Of a stretch of DNA of 7,993 nucleotides, positions 1-6,783 are shown in pieces. The notes under the pieces were generated by a model. It ran no database searches. It was not told where the DNA came from and saw only the letters and a program-made list of their open reading frames with translations. Within the stretch, counting starts at the first letter, position 1, and every line of letters starts with the position of its first letter. This DNA comes from Bacteroidota bacterium (lineage in GTDB: Bacteria > Bacteroidota > Bacteroidia > Flavobacteriales > Flavobacteriaceae): positions 1 through 7,993 of the forward strand of contig JADFSQ010000072.1 of NCBI GenBank assembly GCA_022560715.1, written 5' to 3'. The position numbers were made by a program, and so were the translations under genes.

Positions 1-527
1 GCAAAGTCTCCTTTAATTTCTTTTCTAAACCGATTTAAATTTTGTGTTAAATCATCAATTTCATCAGGAATTACATCTTCAAAAAACTGACGCAATCGTT
101 TTGCCATTGTTGGTGATTTTCCATTTGTTGAAATTGCTATTTTTATATGTCCTTTGGTTACAATTCCGCCAAGATAAAAATCGCATAAATCAGGTGTGTC
201 AGCAACATTTACCAATAAGTTTATTCTTTTAGCATCATTATAAACTTGCTTATTTACTTTATAATTGTTTGTTGCTGCAATAACCAAATGATACTCTTGT
301 AAAACAGTGTGACTATAAACGGTATTATGTACTAATAAAACGTCATGTTTTTCTGCCAAAACAATTAACTCGTCCAAAAATTCTAAAGCAATCATTGTAA
401 CTTGAGCATTCGGACTTGATTTTAACATAAAGGATAGTTTTTCTAATGCAACTTTTTCGCCTCCAATAATAAGCACATTGAGTTGATGAACTTTTAAAAA
501 AATTGGATATAAATTATTCCGTTCCAT
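1..527 (-). CDS. Precorrin-2 dehydrogenase / sirohydrochlorin ferrochelatase (siroheme synthase N-terminal type), 3' end missing
   Basis: The frame opens with ATG at 527 and stays open to the window start, giving about 175 residues. It matches the N-terminal, NAD-binding half of CysG (Met8p/SirC type), which oxidises precorrin-2 to sirohydrochlorin and inserts iron to give siroheme in the cytosol. Visible marks are the opening YPIFL segment, a Rossmann strand-turn (VLIIGGEKVALEK, about 18-30), an IAATNN segment (83-88), and NVADTPDLCDFYLGGI (107-122), whose Asp110 aligns with the catalytic Asp of CysG. AISTNGKSPTMAKRLR follows at 131-146. It starts 3 bases after the cobA stop, so the two are probably translationally coupled. 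The methylase half of CysG is supplied here by the separate cobA, so a short stand-alone protein of roughly 190 residues is expected; the missing end cannot be checked. Activity is inferred from family. Confidence 0.9.
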   Translation of the reverse strand, partial: MERNNLYPIFLKVHQLNVLIIGGEKVALEKLSFMLKSSPNAQVTMIALEFLDELIVLAEKHDVLLVHNTVYSHTVLQEYHLVIAATNNYKVNKQVYNDAKRINLLVNVADTPDLCDFYLGGIVTKGHIKIAISTNGKSPTMAKRLRQFFEDVIPDEIDDLTQNLNRFRKEIKGDF

Positions 528-530
528 TAG

Positions 531-1307
531 CTAAATAGCAAACATTTCTTCTTTTAATTCTTGAAATATAGAATTTAATTTAACTCGTCCTCGTACTACT
601 TCTCCAATAATAATAATGGCTGGAGAAGACAATTTTTTATCTTTTACAATTCGACTAATAGTTTCAATTGTTCCTACTCCAAATTTCTCGTTTTTCGTTG
701 TTCCGTTTTGAATAATCGCTACTGGAGTGTTTTGTTTGTTTTCAGTAGAAAACACTTGAACTATTTCGTTTAACTTTCCCATTCCCATTAAAATAACAAC
801 AGTTGCTGTAGATTTGGCTGCTAAAGCAATATCGTTAGATAATTTATGTGATTTAGTTGTTCCTGTAATTACCCAAAAGCTTTCAGACGCTCCTCTTTTG
901 GTTAATGGAATTCCTTGATATGCAGGAACTGCCATTGCTGACGATATCCCAGGAATCATATAGGTTTCGATACCAAACTGTTGCACATAATCTATCTCTT
1001 CGGCTCCTCGCCCAAAAATAAATGGGTCTCCTCCTTTTAATCTAACCACATGTCCGTTACTTTTTGCTCTACTCACTATAAGTTCATTGATTTGGTCTTG
1101 TTGGTATGCTGAACAACCTTTACGCTTACCTACAAAAATGAGTTCAGCTTCTTGAGATGCATAGTTAAGTAAGTCTCTATTTATAAGTGTATCATATAAT
1201 ATTACGTCTGCAGTTTTTAAAGCTTTTATTGCCTTAATAGTAATTAAATCCGGGTCTCCAGGACCCGCTCCAACTATTGTTAGTTTTGGAGTTCTTCTAT
1301 CCTTCAT
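531..1307 (-). CDS. cobA: Uroporphyrinogen-III C-methyltransferase (SUMT)
   Basis: A complete 258-residue protein of normal SUMT length. It uses two SAM molecules to methylate uroporphyrinogen III to precorrin-2, the branch point from heme to siroheme. Family motifs occur in order: VGAGPGDPDLIT (12-23), VGKRKG...QDQIN (59-74), VRLKGGDPFIFGRGAEE (88-104), IPGISSAMAVPAYQGIPLTKRG (118-139) and ILMGMG (172-177). The ATG at 1307 overlaps the end of the sulfite reductase gene by 11 bases, which points to coupled translation. In this setting the product most likely serves siroheme for the neighbouring reductase rather than cobalamin, since no other cobalamin genes are seen. It consumes SAM, which ties it to the methionine genes upstream. 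Confidence in the function is high; the siroheme-only role is inferred from context. Confidence 0.96.
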   Translation of the reverse strand: MKDRRTPKLTIVGAGPGDPDLITIKAIKALKTADVILYDTLINRDLLNYASQEAELIFVGKRKGCSAYQQDQINELIVSRAKSNGHVVRLKGGDPFIFGRGAEEIDYVQQFGIETYMIPGISSAMAVPAYQGIPLTKRGASESFWVITGTTKSHKLSNDIALAAKSTATVVILMGMGKLNEIVQVFSTENKQNTPVAIIQNGTTKNEKFGVGTIETISRIVKDKKLSSPAIIIIGEVVRGRVKLNSIFQELKEEMFAI

Positions 1308-3390
1308 ATTCTAATTCTTTAATTCTATAAGCTTCAATTATTTCAAAGAAATCTTTAGCTTGATTTATATATACTTTGGCAAACTTGAAACTTGGTTGAT
1401 TTTTATTTATTTGATAGACTAATTCTTTAAAACTAGATTGAAGTACTATTTTTTGAGTCTCAATAAAAGTTTCATCAAATAAAGCGATTATTGAAGCTTG
1501 GGTGTTAGTCTTTTTATCTTCAATAAGTAACAATGCTTTTGCTCCATTTACAAATGCAGCATATACCTGATATATGGCATCTGCCCATTTATTGTTTAAA
1601 TAGGCTTCATCGGCTAAATCTAATTTTTCTTTAGCTTCCAGCATCAATGTTGCTACTAAATCTATGATAACGCCAGCACATTCACCAATACCAATTGCTT
1701 TTACATATTGATTGGTTGTTCCCCAATCTATAAAATCATTTTCAGTAATATTAGAAGTATTTGCAAGTGGTTTCAATAAATCGTAAAAATATTTTTCGCC
1801 TTTAATATCATAATATTCTAAAAATGAATTAGCAAATGAATTAGCTTGAAAATCATTCAACAATAATCGCAATGCGTCAGGACCTCTTTTAGATGGTATT
1901 TTAATTACCTTGTTAGAGAATCGTCCTTTTCCATTGCCTAAAACACTTCCGCCAAGCAAAATCTGCACTGCAGGAATTACCAATTTACCGATGTTAATAG
2001 ACATACCTTGAAAACCTATATGTGCCATATTGTGCTGCCCACAAGCATTCATGCAGCCACTAATTTTTATAGTAATTTCCTTATTATTAATATATTGAGG
2101 ATATTCTTCTATAAGGACTCTCTCTAGCTCTATCGCAATTCCTGTACTGCTAGCGATACCTAAATTACAGGTGTCCGTGCCAGGACAAGCGGTAATATCT
2201 ACGGTTGAATTATATCCTAATTCTGTAAATCCCAATACTTTTAGTTTTTGGTAAAATAATGGGAGTAATTCTTCTTTTACATGACGAATAAGAATATTTT
2301 GTCTTAACGTAAAACGTAATTCGTTTGCTGCATAGTTTTTAATTAAACGAGCTAATTCTCTTGCTTTTTGAGTTGAAAAATCTCCCAGTCTTACTTTTAT
2401 GCCAATTGCAAAAAATCCTTTTTGTTTTTGCTGAATTACATTTAATTTTTTCCATGTATTAAAATCAGATTCATTATCAATATTGATTTTTACATTTGAA
2501 ACTTCTGGAATACTAATTTCAGTATCAAAGTCGGTAGTATCAATAAAAACATCTTGATGTGATAATGCTTTTTGTTCTTTTTCAATGAGCTTTACAAAAT
2601 TTTTTAATCCAATGTCTTTTAAAAGAAATTTCATTCTCGCTTTTTGACGCCTTGCCCGTTCTCCATGACGGTCAAAAATTCGTAATACACTTTCTGTCAC
2701 AGGAATTATTTTATGTACTGGCAAAAATTCATACAATATATCGGCATGTCTTGGTTGCGAACCTAAGCCACCTCCTATTAAAACTTTAAATCCTTTTTCG
2801 TTATTTTTTATTTTTGGAATAAATCCTAAATCATGCATATAACTCAAAGCAGAATCAGTATCAGAAGATGAGAAAGAAATTTTAAATTTTCGACCCATTT
2901 CCTGACAAATAGGATTTCTTAAGAAAAATTGAAAAACAGCATGAGCATAAGGCGAAACGTCAAATGGTTCATTTACATCTATACCTGCGGTTGCACTAGC
3001 GGTAATATTTCTAATTGTATTACCGCAAGCTTCACGCAAGGTAACATCGTCACGCTCTAATTGTGCCCAAAGTTCTGGAGTTCTATCTAAACTCACATAA
3101 TGAATTTGTATATCTTGACGGGTTGTAATATGTAATTTCCCTGTGGAATATTCATCTGCAACATCAGAAATTCTTAATAATTGATTTCCTGTAACCTTGC
3201 CATAGGGTATTTTAAGACGAATCATTTGCACACCAAATTGACGCTGACCATAAACACCTCGAGCTAAACGTAAACTTCTAAAGCGTTCTTCGTCGATTAG
3301 ACCTTCTTTAAATAATTGAATTTTTTTTTCTAATTCAATAATGTCTTTTTCAACAATAGGATTTTCTATTTCTGTTCTGAAACTCTGCAT
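1297..3390 (-). CDS. Ferredoxin-type sulfite reductase with C-terminal HEPN domain
   Basis: A 697-residue protein. Residues 1 to about 550 are a two-repeat siroheme/[4Fe-4S] nitrite/sulfite reductase that reduces sulfite to sulfide with six electrons. The first repeat shows TGKLHITTRQDIQIHY (83-98) and CGNTIRNIT (122-130). The cluster cysteines are Cys402-x5-Cys408 and Cys446-x3-Cys450. Arg91, Arg127 and the KFK triplet (168-170) line up with the anion-binding Arg and Lys residues of E. coli CysI; nitrite reductases usually have KWN there, so sulfite is favoured. No flavoprotein CysJ is visible, so ferredoxin is the likely donor. Residues about 563-697 form an added helical HEPN-like domain opening with GIGECAGVIIDLVATL. 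It contains no histidine and so lacks the Rx4-6H motif of HEPN RNases. The gene starts 12 bases after cysH and overlaps cobA by 11 bases. It could still be a nitrite reductase, but the neighbours argue against this. Confidence 0.93.
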   Translation of the reverse strand: MQSFRTEIENPIVEKDIIELEKKIQLFKEGLIDEERFRSLRLARGVYGQRQFGVQMIRLKIPYGKVTGNQLLRISDVADEYSTGKLHITTRQDIQIHYVSLDRTPELWAQLERDDVTLREACGNTIRNITASATAGIDVNEPFDVSPYAHAVFQFFLRNPICQEMGRKFKISFSSSDTDSALSYMHDLGFIPKIKNNEKGFKVLIGGGLGSQPRHADILYEFLPVHKIIPVTESVLRIFDRHGERARRQKARMKFLLKDIGLKNFVKLIEKEQKALSHQDVFIDTTDFDTEISIPEVSNVKINIDNESDFNTWKKLNVIQQKQKGFFAIGIKVRLGDFSTQKARELARLIKNYAANELRFTLRQNILIRHVKEELLPLFYQKLKVLGFTELGYNSTVDITACPGTDTCNLGIASSTGIAIELERVLIEEYPQYINNKEITIKISGCMNACGQHNMAHIGFQGMSINIGKLVIPAVQILLGGSVLGNGKGRFSNKVIKIPSKRGPDALRLLLNDFQANSFANSFLEYYDIKGEKYFYDLLKPLANTSNITENDFIDWGTTNQYVKAIGIGECAGVIIDLVATLMLEAKEKLDLADEAYLNNKWADAIYQVYAAFVNGAKALLLIEDKKTNTQASIIALFDETFIETQKIVLQSSFKELVYQINKNQPSFKFAKVYINQAKDFFEIIEAYRIKELEYEG

Positions 3391-3402
3391 AATTTTTCTT
3401 AA

Positions 3403-4020
3403 CTATTGTAGGTGAATTCCACATTCTCTATTTAACAATACTTTTGTTACATCAAAATAAGAGTCGTTTTTTGGTAATTTGTGTGTTTCCATATATTTAT
3501 CTAAATCCCCATCAGTCCAATAATAAAAAGGGCTGATTTTTAGAATTCCATCTTTGCTTAAACTCAATATATCTTGTGAATTTCTGTATTCGGTTTGTCT
3601 TATTCTTATATTAGTAAACCACACTTTTGGTTGATGTTCTTTTAAGGCTCTTCTAAAAGGTTCTAGTTTTACTATCTCTGTAAACTCTTCATGTTTAGGG
3701 TCTGTAATTTCAGGCAATCCAATTGTAGCATCTGTATATGCTTTACTTTGTAGAGGAACATAATGATGAATATTTAACTTATAGTTATCAATTAAATTAA
3801 TAGCATGCTCGTATGTTTCGGGCGTGTTATAACCAGTATCACACCAAATAACATTTATGTTTTTATCCTTCCGAAAGAAAGTACTTAAAAGCACAGCCGA
3901 ATAAATGCCAAAACTTGTTGTTACAATTCTTTTTTTAGATATTGGTAAAGCCCACTCAATTATTTCTTCTGGTGTTTTATGCCTTAATTCTTTATTTAAT
4001 ATTTCTAAATTTAGATTCAT
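3403..4020 (-). CDS. cysH: Phosphoadenylyl-sulfate (PAPS) reductase family protein, compact form
   Basis: A complete 205-residue cytosolic enzyme expected to reduce PAPS (or APS) to sulfite. It has the PP-loop TTSFGIYSAVLL (34-45), WCDTGYNTPETY (59-70), a KLEPFRRAL segment, WFTNIRIRQTEYR (matching WFAGLRREQSGSR of E. coli CysH), and the catalytic C-terminal ECGIHLQ with Cys200. The cysteine pairs that bind a [4Fe-4S] cluster in bacterial APS reductases are absent: only Cys60 and Cys200 exist, and Phe-Thr stands where the Cys-Cys pair precedes EPF. It is about 40 residues shorter than E. coli CysH (244), partly because the stretch before ECGIH is shortened. The intact ends argue against truncation. 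It is the first gene of the cys operon, downstream of a candidate promoter and inverted repeat. The substrate (APS or PAPS) is inferred, not proven. Confidence 0.9.
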   Translation of the reverse strand: MNLNLEILNKELRHKTPEEIIEWALPISKKRIVTTSFGIYSAVLLSTFFRKDKNINVIWCDTGYNTPETYEHAINLIDNYKLNIHHYVPLQSKAYTDATIGLPEITDPKHEEFTEIVKLEPFRRALKEHQPKVWFTNIRIRQTEYRNSQDILSLSKDGILKISPFYYWTDGDLDKYMETHKLPKNDSYFDVTKVLLNRECGIHLQ

Positions 4021-4040
4021 CTTTATAATTATTTTTATAC

Positions 4041-4065
4041 TTAATCTATCGGATTAATAGATTAA
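4041..4065. promoter_or_regulatory. Candidate operator: perfect 9-bp inverted repeat upstream of cysH
   Basis: TTAATCTAT (4041-4049) and ATAGATTAA (4057-4065) are exact inverted copies separated by 7 bases (CGGATTA). The repeat begins at the predicted transcription start of the cysH operon and covers roughly +1 to +24, a position suited to a repressor. An Rrf2 regulator is encoded immediately upstream, and Rrf2 dimers are known to bind near-palindromes of about this size. That Rrf2 binds here is inference. Confidence 0.55.
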
Positions 4066-4069
4066 TTTG

Positions 4070-4099
4070 CTAAAGTATTCTATTTTAAAATAATACAAA
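4070..4099 (-). promoter_or_regulatory. Candidate Bacteroidota promoter of the cysH operon
   Basis: Read on the minus strand, TTTG (4099-4096) is followed after 18 bases by TACTTTAG (4077-4070), which is close to the -33 TTTG / -7 TAnnTTTG pattern of Bacteroidota; TTAG differs from TTTG at one position. The transcript would start near 4064-4065, giving a leader of about 45 bases before the ATG at 4020. The 100-base gap between the Rrf2 gene and cysH, in a window where other gaps are 2-25 bases, supports a separate promoter. Confidence 0.5.
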
Positions 4100-4120
4100 C
4101 TATTTTTTGCTATTTTTTTG

Positions 4121-4528
4121 TTAAATTAAATCTGATAAGGATTTGTTATTGAAAATATTTAAGGTGCTATCTCTAACTTCTATCATTAAATTATAAACCG
4201 CACAAGTCTTTTCATCAGGGCAGTCTTCACATTTTTCATAGAAATTTAAACTCACACAAGACACCAATGCTATTGGACCTTCTAATATCCTCATTACCGA
4301 AGACATATTAATTTCTTTAGGTTCTTTTAAAAGATAATAGCCTCCTCCTTTACCTTTTTTGGATCCTAAAAAACCACTTTTACGAAGTGTTAGTAAAATA
4401 CTTTCTAAAAATTTTCGAGAAATATTTTCACTTTTAGCAATCGTTGCAATTGGTACTGGTTTATTATCGATTCTTCTGGCGATAAATGTTAGCGCCTTTA
4501 AACCATATTTTGTTTTTTTAGAAAGCAT
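4121..4528 (-). CDS. Rrf2-family transcriptional regulator with four clustered cysteines
   Basis: A 135-residue DNA-binding protein of typical Rrf2 length. The N-terminal winged helix runs from about 1 to 68: the start LSKKTKYGLKALTFIA, a recognition-helix region ENISRKFLESILLTLRKSG, and a wing GSKKGKGGGYYLLKEP. A dimerisation region follows. Cysteines 91, 100, 103 and 109 are spaced C-x8-C-x2-C-x5-C, unlike the C-x5-C-x5-C of IscR, and could bind an Fe-S cluster or sense thiol state. It starts 25 bases after metZ and sits directly upstream of the cysH promoter. By position it is the best candidate regulator of the sulfite/siroheme genes, comparable in role to the Rrf2 protein CymR of Firmicutes, but its ligand and targets are unknown. 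Being downstream of the SAM riboswitch, it may itself respond to SAM. Family assignment is secure; role is inferred. Confidence 0.92.
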   Translation of the reverse strand: MLSKKTKYGLKALTFIARRIDNKPVPIATIAKSENISRKFLESILLTLRKSGFLGSKKGKGGGYYLLKEPKEINMSSVMRILEGPIALVSCVSLNFYEKCEDCPDEKTCAVYNLMIEVRDSTLNIFNNKSLSDLI

Positions 4529-4532
4529 CTCA

Positions 4533-4540
4533 CAAAGATA
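4533..4540 (-). promoter_or_regulatory. Possible -7 element just before the Rrf2 gene
   Basis: TATCTTTG, a perfect match to the Bacteroidota -7 consensus, ends 4 bases before the ATG at 4528. If used, the transcript would begin at or very near the start codon and be nearly leaderless. No TTTG was found at the proper -33 distance. It would give Rrf2 expression independent of the upstream riboswitch. An 8-base match in AT-rich DNA can arise by chance. Confidence 0.35.
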
Positions 4541-4553
4541 CTTAATTTCATGT

Positions 4554-5726
4554 TCATTGTAATGCTTGTTTTAAATCGTTAATAATATCATCTATATGTT
4601 CCAATCCTACCGAAACCCGAACCAAACCATCTGTTATACTCACTTCTAATCTTTCTTCTTTGGATAATTTACTATGTGTTGTTGATGCTGGATGTGTTAC
4701 TATTGTTCTTGTATCTCCGAGATTGGCTGAAAGTGAACATAGTTGTAAGGAATCTAAAAATTTGCGCCCAGCTTCTACACCACCTTTAATTTCGAAAGCA
4801 ACAATATTGCCTCCTTGTCTCATCTGTTTTTTTGCAATTTCATATTGAGGATGCGACTTTAAAAAAGGATATTTTACAAGAATAATATTTGCATGTTGTT
4901 CTAAAACTTGGGCTACTTTTAGCGCATTTTCACAATGTCTATCTACTCGAACTGCAAGTGTTTCTAAACTTTTAGATAATATCCAAGCGTTAAATGGCGA
5001 TAAAGCAGGACCTGTATTTCTTGAAAATAAATAAATCTCTCTTATTAAATCGGCTCTTCCAACAGTAACACCACCAAGAACTCTGCCTTGCCCATCGATT
5101 AATTTTGTGGCAGAGTGAATCACTAAATCCGCACCAAACTTTATGGGATTTTGAAGATATGGCGTTGCAAAACAATTGTCTATAACTAACAGTAGATTAT
5201 GTCTTCTTGCAATGTTTCCTAAAAATTCTAAATCCAAAATATCTACAGCAGGATTTGTTGGTGTTTCAGCATATAAAATTTTTGTGTTAGGTGTAATTAA
5301 GCTTTTAATTTTATCTGCCTCGTCAACTTTAAAATAGCTGGTATTAATATTCCACTTAGGCAAATAGGTAGTAAACAACGTATGTGTTGAACCAAATACC
5401 GATTGTGCAGATACAATATGGTCTCCGGATTCTAATAAGGCTGCAAAGGTTGAAAACACAGCAGACATTCCTGTTGCAAAAGCATAACCACTTTCAGCGC
5501 CTTCTAATTGGCATATTTTATCTACAAATTCAGAGGTGTTAGGGTTTGTAAACCTGCTATAAATATTGCGTTCTTTTTCTTCGGCAAAAGAAGCTCTCAT
5601 ATCTTCGGCATCTTCAAAAACATAACTAGACGTTAAATATAACGGACTTGAATGTTCTAAAAATTGTGTGCGTTCTATTTGTGTACGAATAGCTTTAGTT
5701 TCAAAATGCGTATTTATAGCCTTCAT
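4554..5726 (-). CDS. metZ: O-succinylhomoserine (O-acylhomoserine) sulfhydrylase, PLP enzyme
   Basis: A complete 390-residue member of the Cys/Met metabolism PLP-dependent family. It is expected to combine O-acylhomoserine with sulfide to give homocysteine in the cytosol, by-passing the MetB/MetC route. Visible marks are YSRFTNPNTSEFVDKICQLE (56-75), a YAFATGMSAVFSTF segment that includes the phosphate-binding turn, AETPTNP (153-159), VIDNCFATPYLQNP (181-194) with Asp183 at the PLP-ring position, and HSATKLIDGQGRVLGG with the PLP lysine at Lys208. The DGQGRVLGG extension is characteristic of MetZ rather than of cystathionine gamma-synthase, although specificity within this family is hard to read. 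It starts 2 bases after the metX stop, so the two are surely co-transcribed. Sulfide is supplied by the sulfite reductase encoded downstream. Confidence 0.92.
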   Translation of the reverse strand: MKAINTHFETKAIRTQIERTQFLEHSSPLYLTSSYVFEDAEDMRASFAEEKERNIYSRFTNPNTSEFVDKICQLEGAESGYAFATGMSAVFSTFAALLESGDHIVSAQSVFGSTHTLFTTYLPKWNINTSYFKVDEADKIKSLITPNTKILYAETPTNPAVDILDLEFLGNIARRHNLLLVIDNCFATPYLQNPIKFGADLVIHSATKLIDGQGRVLGGVTVGRADLIREIYLFSRNTGPALSPFNAWILSKSLETLAVRVDRHCENALKVAQVLEQHANIILVKYPFLKSHPQYEIAKKQMRQGGNIVAFEIKGGVEAGRKFLDSLQLCSLSANLGDTRTIVTHPASTTHSKLSKEERLEVSITDGLVRVSVGLEHIDDIINDLKQALQ

Positions 5727-5728
5727 AA

Positions 5729-6724
5729 TTATGCTGTTTCTTTTAATTTATCCGTTTTTAATTGAAAAACGGACTCAAGCAATTTTGACAACTGCTCATA
5801 TTCAATTAAAAATCCGTCATGACCATGAATAGATTTAATTTCTCCAATGGTAACATTATCTTTTACGCTCTTTAAATCTATATAAGTATTCCAGTTTTCT
5901 TCTGCTTTAAAAAATAAATCTGTATTTATTGTTATTATATAAATATGAGATTTTATTGCTGAAGCTACTTCTAAAAAATCATCTCTGCCATGAGTAATAT
6001 CAATGGTTCGCAGCACTTGATTCATCATTTTATATGCGGCCAACTGAAAGCGTTTATCTAACACTTTTCCATGATACTGTAACCAACTTTCTACATTAAA
6101 CAAGGTTAAATTTTTTTTACTACGTCCAAATTTTCGAGCCAAAGACTCTGGTGTTCTATATAAAGTCATGGCATGAATTCTAGCATCAGATAATGGTTTG
6201 TTAGAATTGTTTAAAATATTATCTTGGATATAACAATTTGCAATGAGCCAATCTGTAGATTTCCAATCTGCAGCTATAGGAATTACATGCTCGATTAAAT
6301 CTGGTTTTAAAGCTGCTAATTCCCATGCAATTCCTCCTCCAACAGAACCTCCTATTACAGCAAAAAGGGTTCTGATATTTAATTCTTTTAATCCTAAAGC
6401 AAATATTTTAGCTATATCTCTTGTATTATAATCTTTATAATTATCAATTAAATTTTCGGGTTTTCCATCATAACCATTGCCAGGAATATTGAATGCTAAT
6501 ATTGCAAACTTTTCTGTGTCAATACATTTCCCATCTCCAATTAAATCTTGCCACCAGCCGTCTCTACCACACACATTAGAATTTCCTGTTAGCGCATGAT
6601 TTACAAGTACAATTGGAGCTTCATCTATCTTTTTGCCAAATGTTTGATATGACAATTGGATAGTTTTACAACTACCATTTTGTGTAACATAATTATCAAT
6701 ATTTATATATTGAAGTTCTTCCAT
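5729..6724 (-). CDS. metX: Homoserine O-acyltransferase (MetX-type alpha/beta hydrolase fold)
   Basis: Starting at ATG 6724 this is 331 residues. It should transfer an acyl group from acyl-CoA to homoserine, committing it to methionine. The catalytic triad can be placed at Ser127 in VIGGSVGGG, Asp269 in TINTDLFF and His302 in IHGHDGFL. Other MetX marks are NHALTG (42-47), GWWQDLIGDGKCIDTEKF (56-73), YRTPESLARKFGR and ESWLQYHG. The GxxGSTGP segment of classical MetX is replaced by a short PGNGYDGKP, and the protein is somewhat shorter than classical MetX. Whether acetyl- or succinyl-CoA is used cannot be told from sequence. A longer reading from GTG at 6763 adds 13 unconvincing residues and runs into a palindrome, so the ATG, preceded by an A-rich stretch, is preferred. 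The gene is under a SAM-I riboswitch and is followed by metZ after 2 bases. Confidence 0.9.
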   Translation of the reverse strand: MEELQYINIDNYVTQNGSCKTIQLSYQTFGKKIDEAPIVLVNHALTGNSNVCGRDGWWQDLIGDGKCIDTEKFAILAFNIPGNGYDGKPENLIDNYKDYNTRDIAKIFALGLKELNIRTLFAVIGGSVGGGIAWELAALKPDLIEHVIPIAADWKSTDWLIANCYIQDNILNNSNKPLSDARIHAMTLYRTPESLARKFGRSKKNLTLFNVESWLQYHGKVLDKRFQLAAYKMMNQVLRTIDITHGRDDFLEVASAIKSHIYIITINTDLFFKAEENWNTYIDLKSVKDNVTIGEIKSIHGHDGFLIEYEQLSKLLESVFQLKTDKLKETA

Positions 6725-6747
6725 AGTTTTTTTTATAAAAGCCAAAT

Positions 6748-6763
6748 GTGTCAAAATTGACAC
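6748..6763. repeat. 16-bp palindrome between the riboswitch terminator and metX
   Basis: On the minus strand this reads GTGTCAATTTTGACAC: perfect 7-base arms around a 2-base centre. It lies 23 bases upstream of the metX ATG and downstream of the riboswitch terminator. It could be a DNA operator for a further regulator, or an RNA hairpin in the metX leader. The following bases (ATTTGGCTTTTAT) are T-rich but not a clean U-tract, so a terminator role is weak. No match to a known site is claimed. Confidence 0.5.
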
Positions 6764-6783
6764 CCTTAATAGAATATGTTATA

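Noticed and set aside
1297..3390. Nitrite reductase as the identity of the siroheme enzyme
   Set aside because: KFK at 168-170 matches sulfite reductases rather than the KWN of nitrite reductases, and the neighbours are cysH and methionine genes.
3403..4020. CysH considered as a truncated pseudogene because of its short length
   Set aside because: Both the N-terminal PP-loop region and the catalytic ECGIH end are intact with no frameshift, so it is a compact but complete form.
4359..4562. Short open frame on the plus strand opposite the Rrf2 gene
   Set aside because: It is antisense to a clear conserved gene, has no recognisable product, and crosses into metZ; likewise plus-strand frames at 44-232, 4660-4848 and 6243-6431.
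4990..5175. Minus-strand 61-residue frame inside metZ
   Set aside because: It is an out-of-frame shadow of metZ with Cys/Trp/Ser-rich translation and no independent signal.
6725..6763. Longer metX reading from GTG at 6763
   Set aside because: The 13 added residues show no family similarity, the start falls on the edge of a palindrome, and ATG 6724 is preceded by a flavobacterial A-rich stretch.
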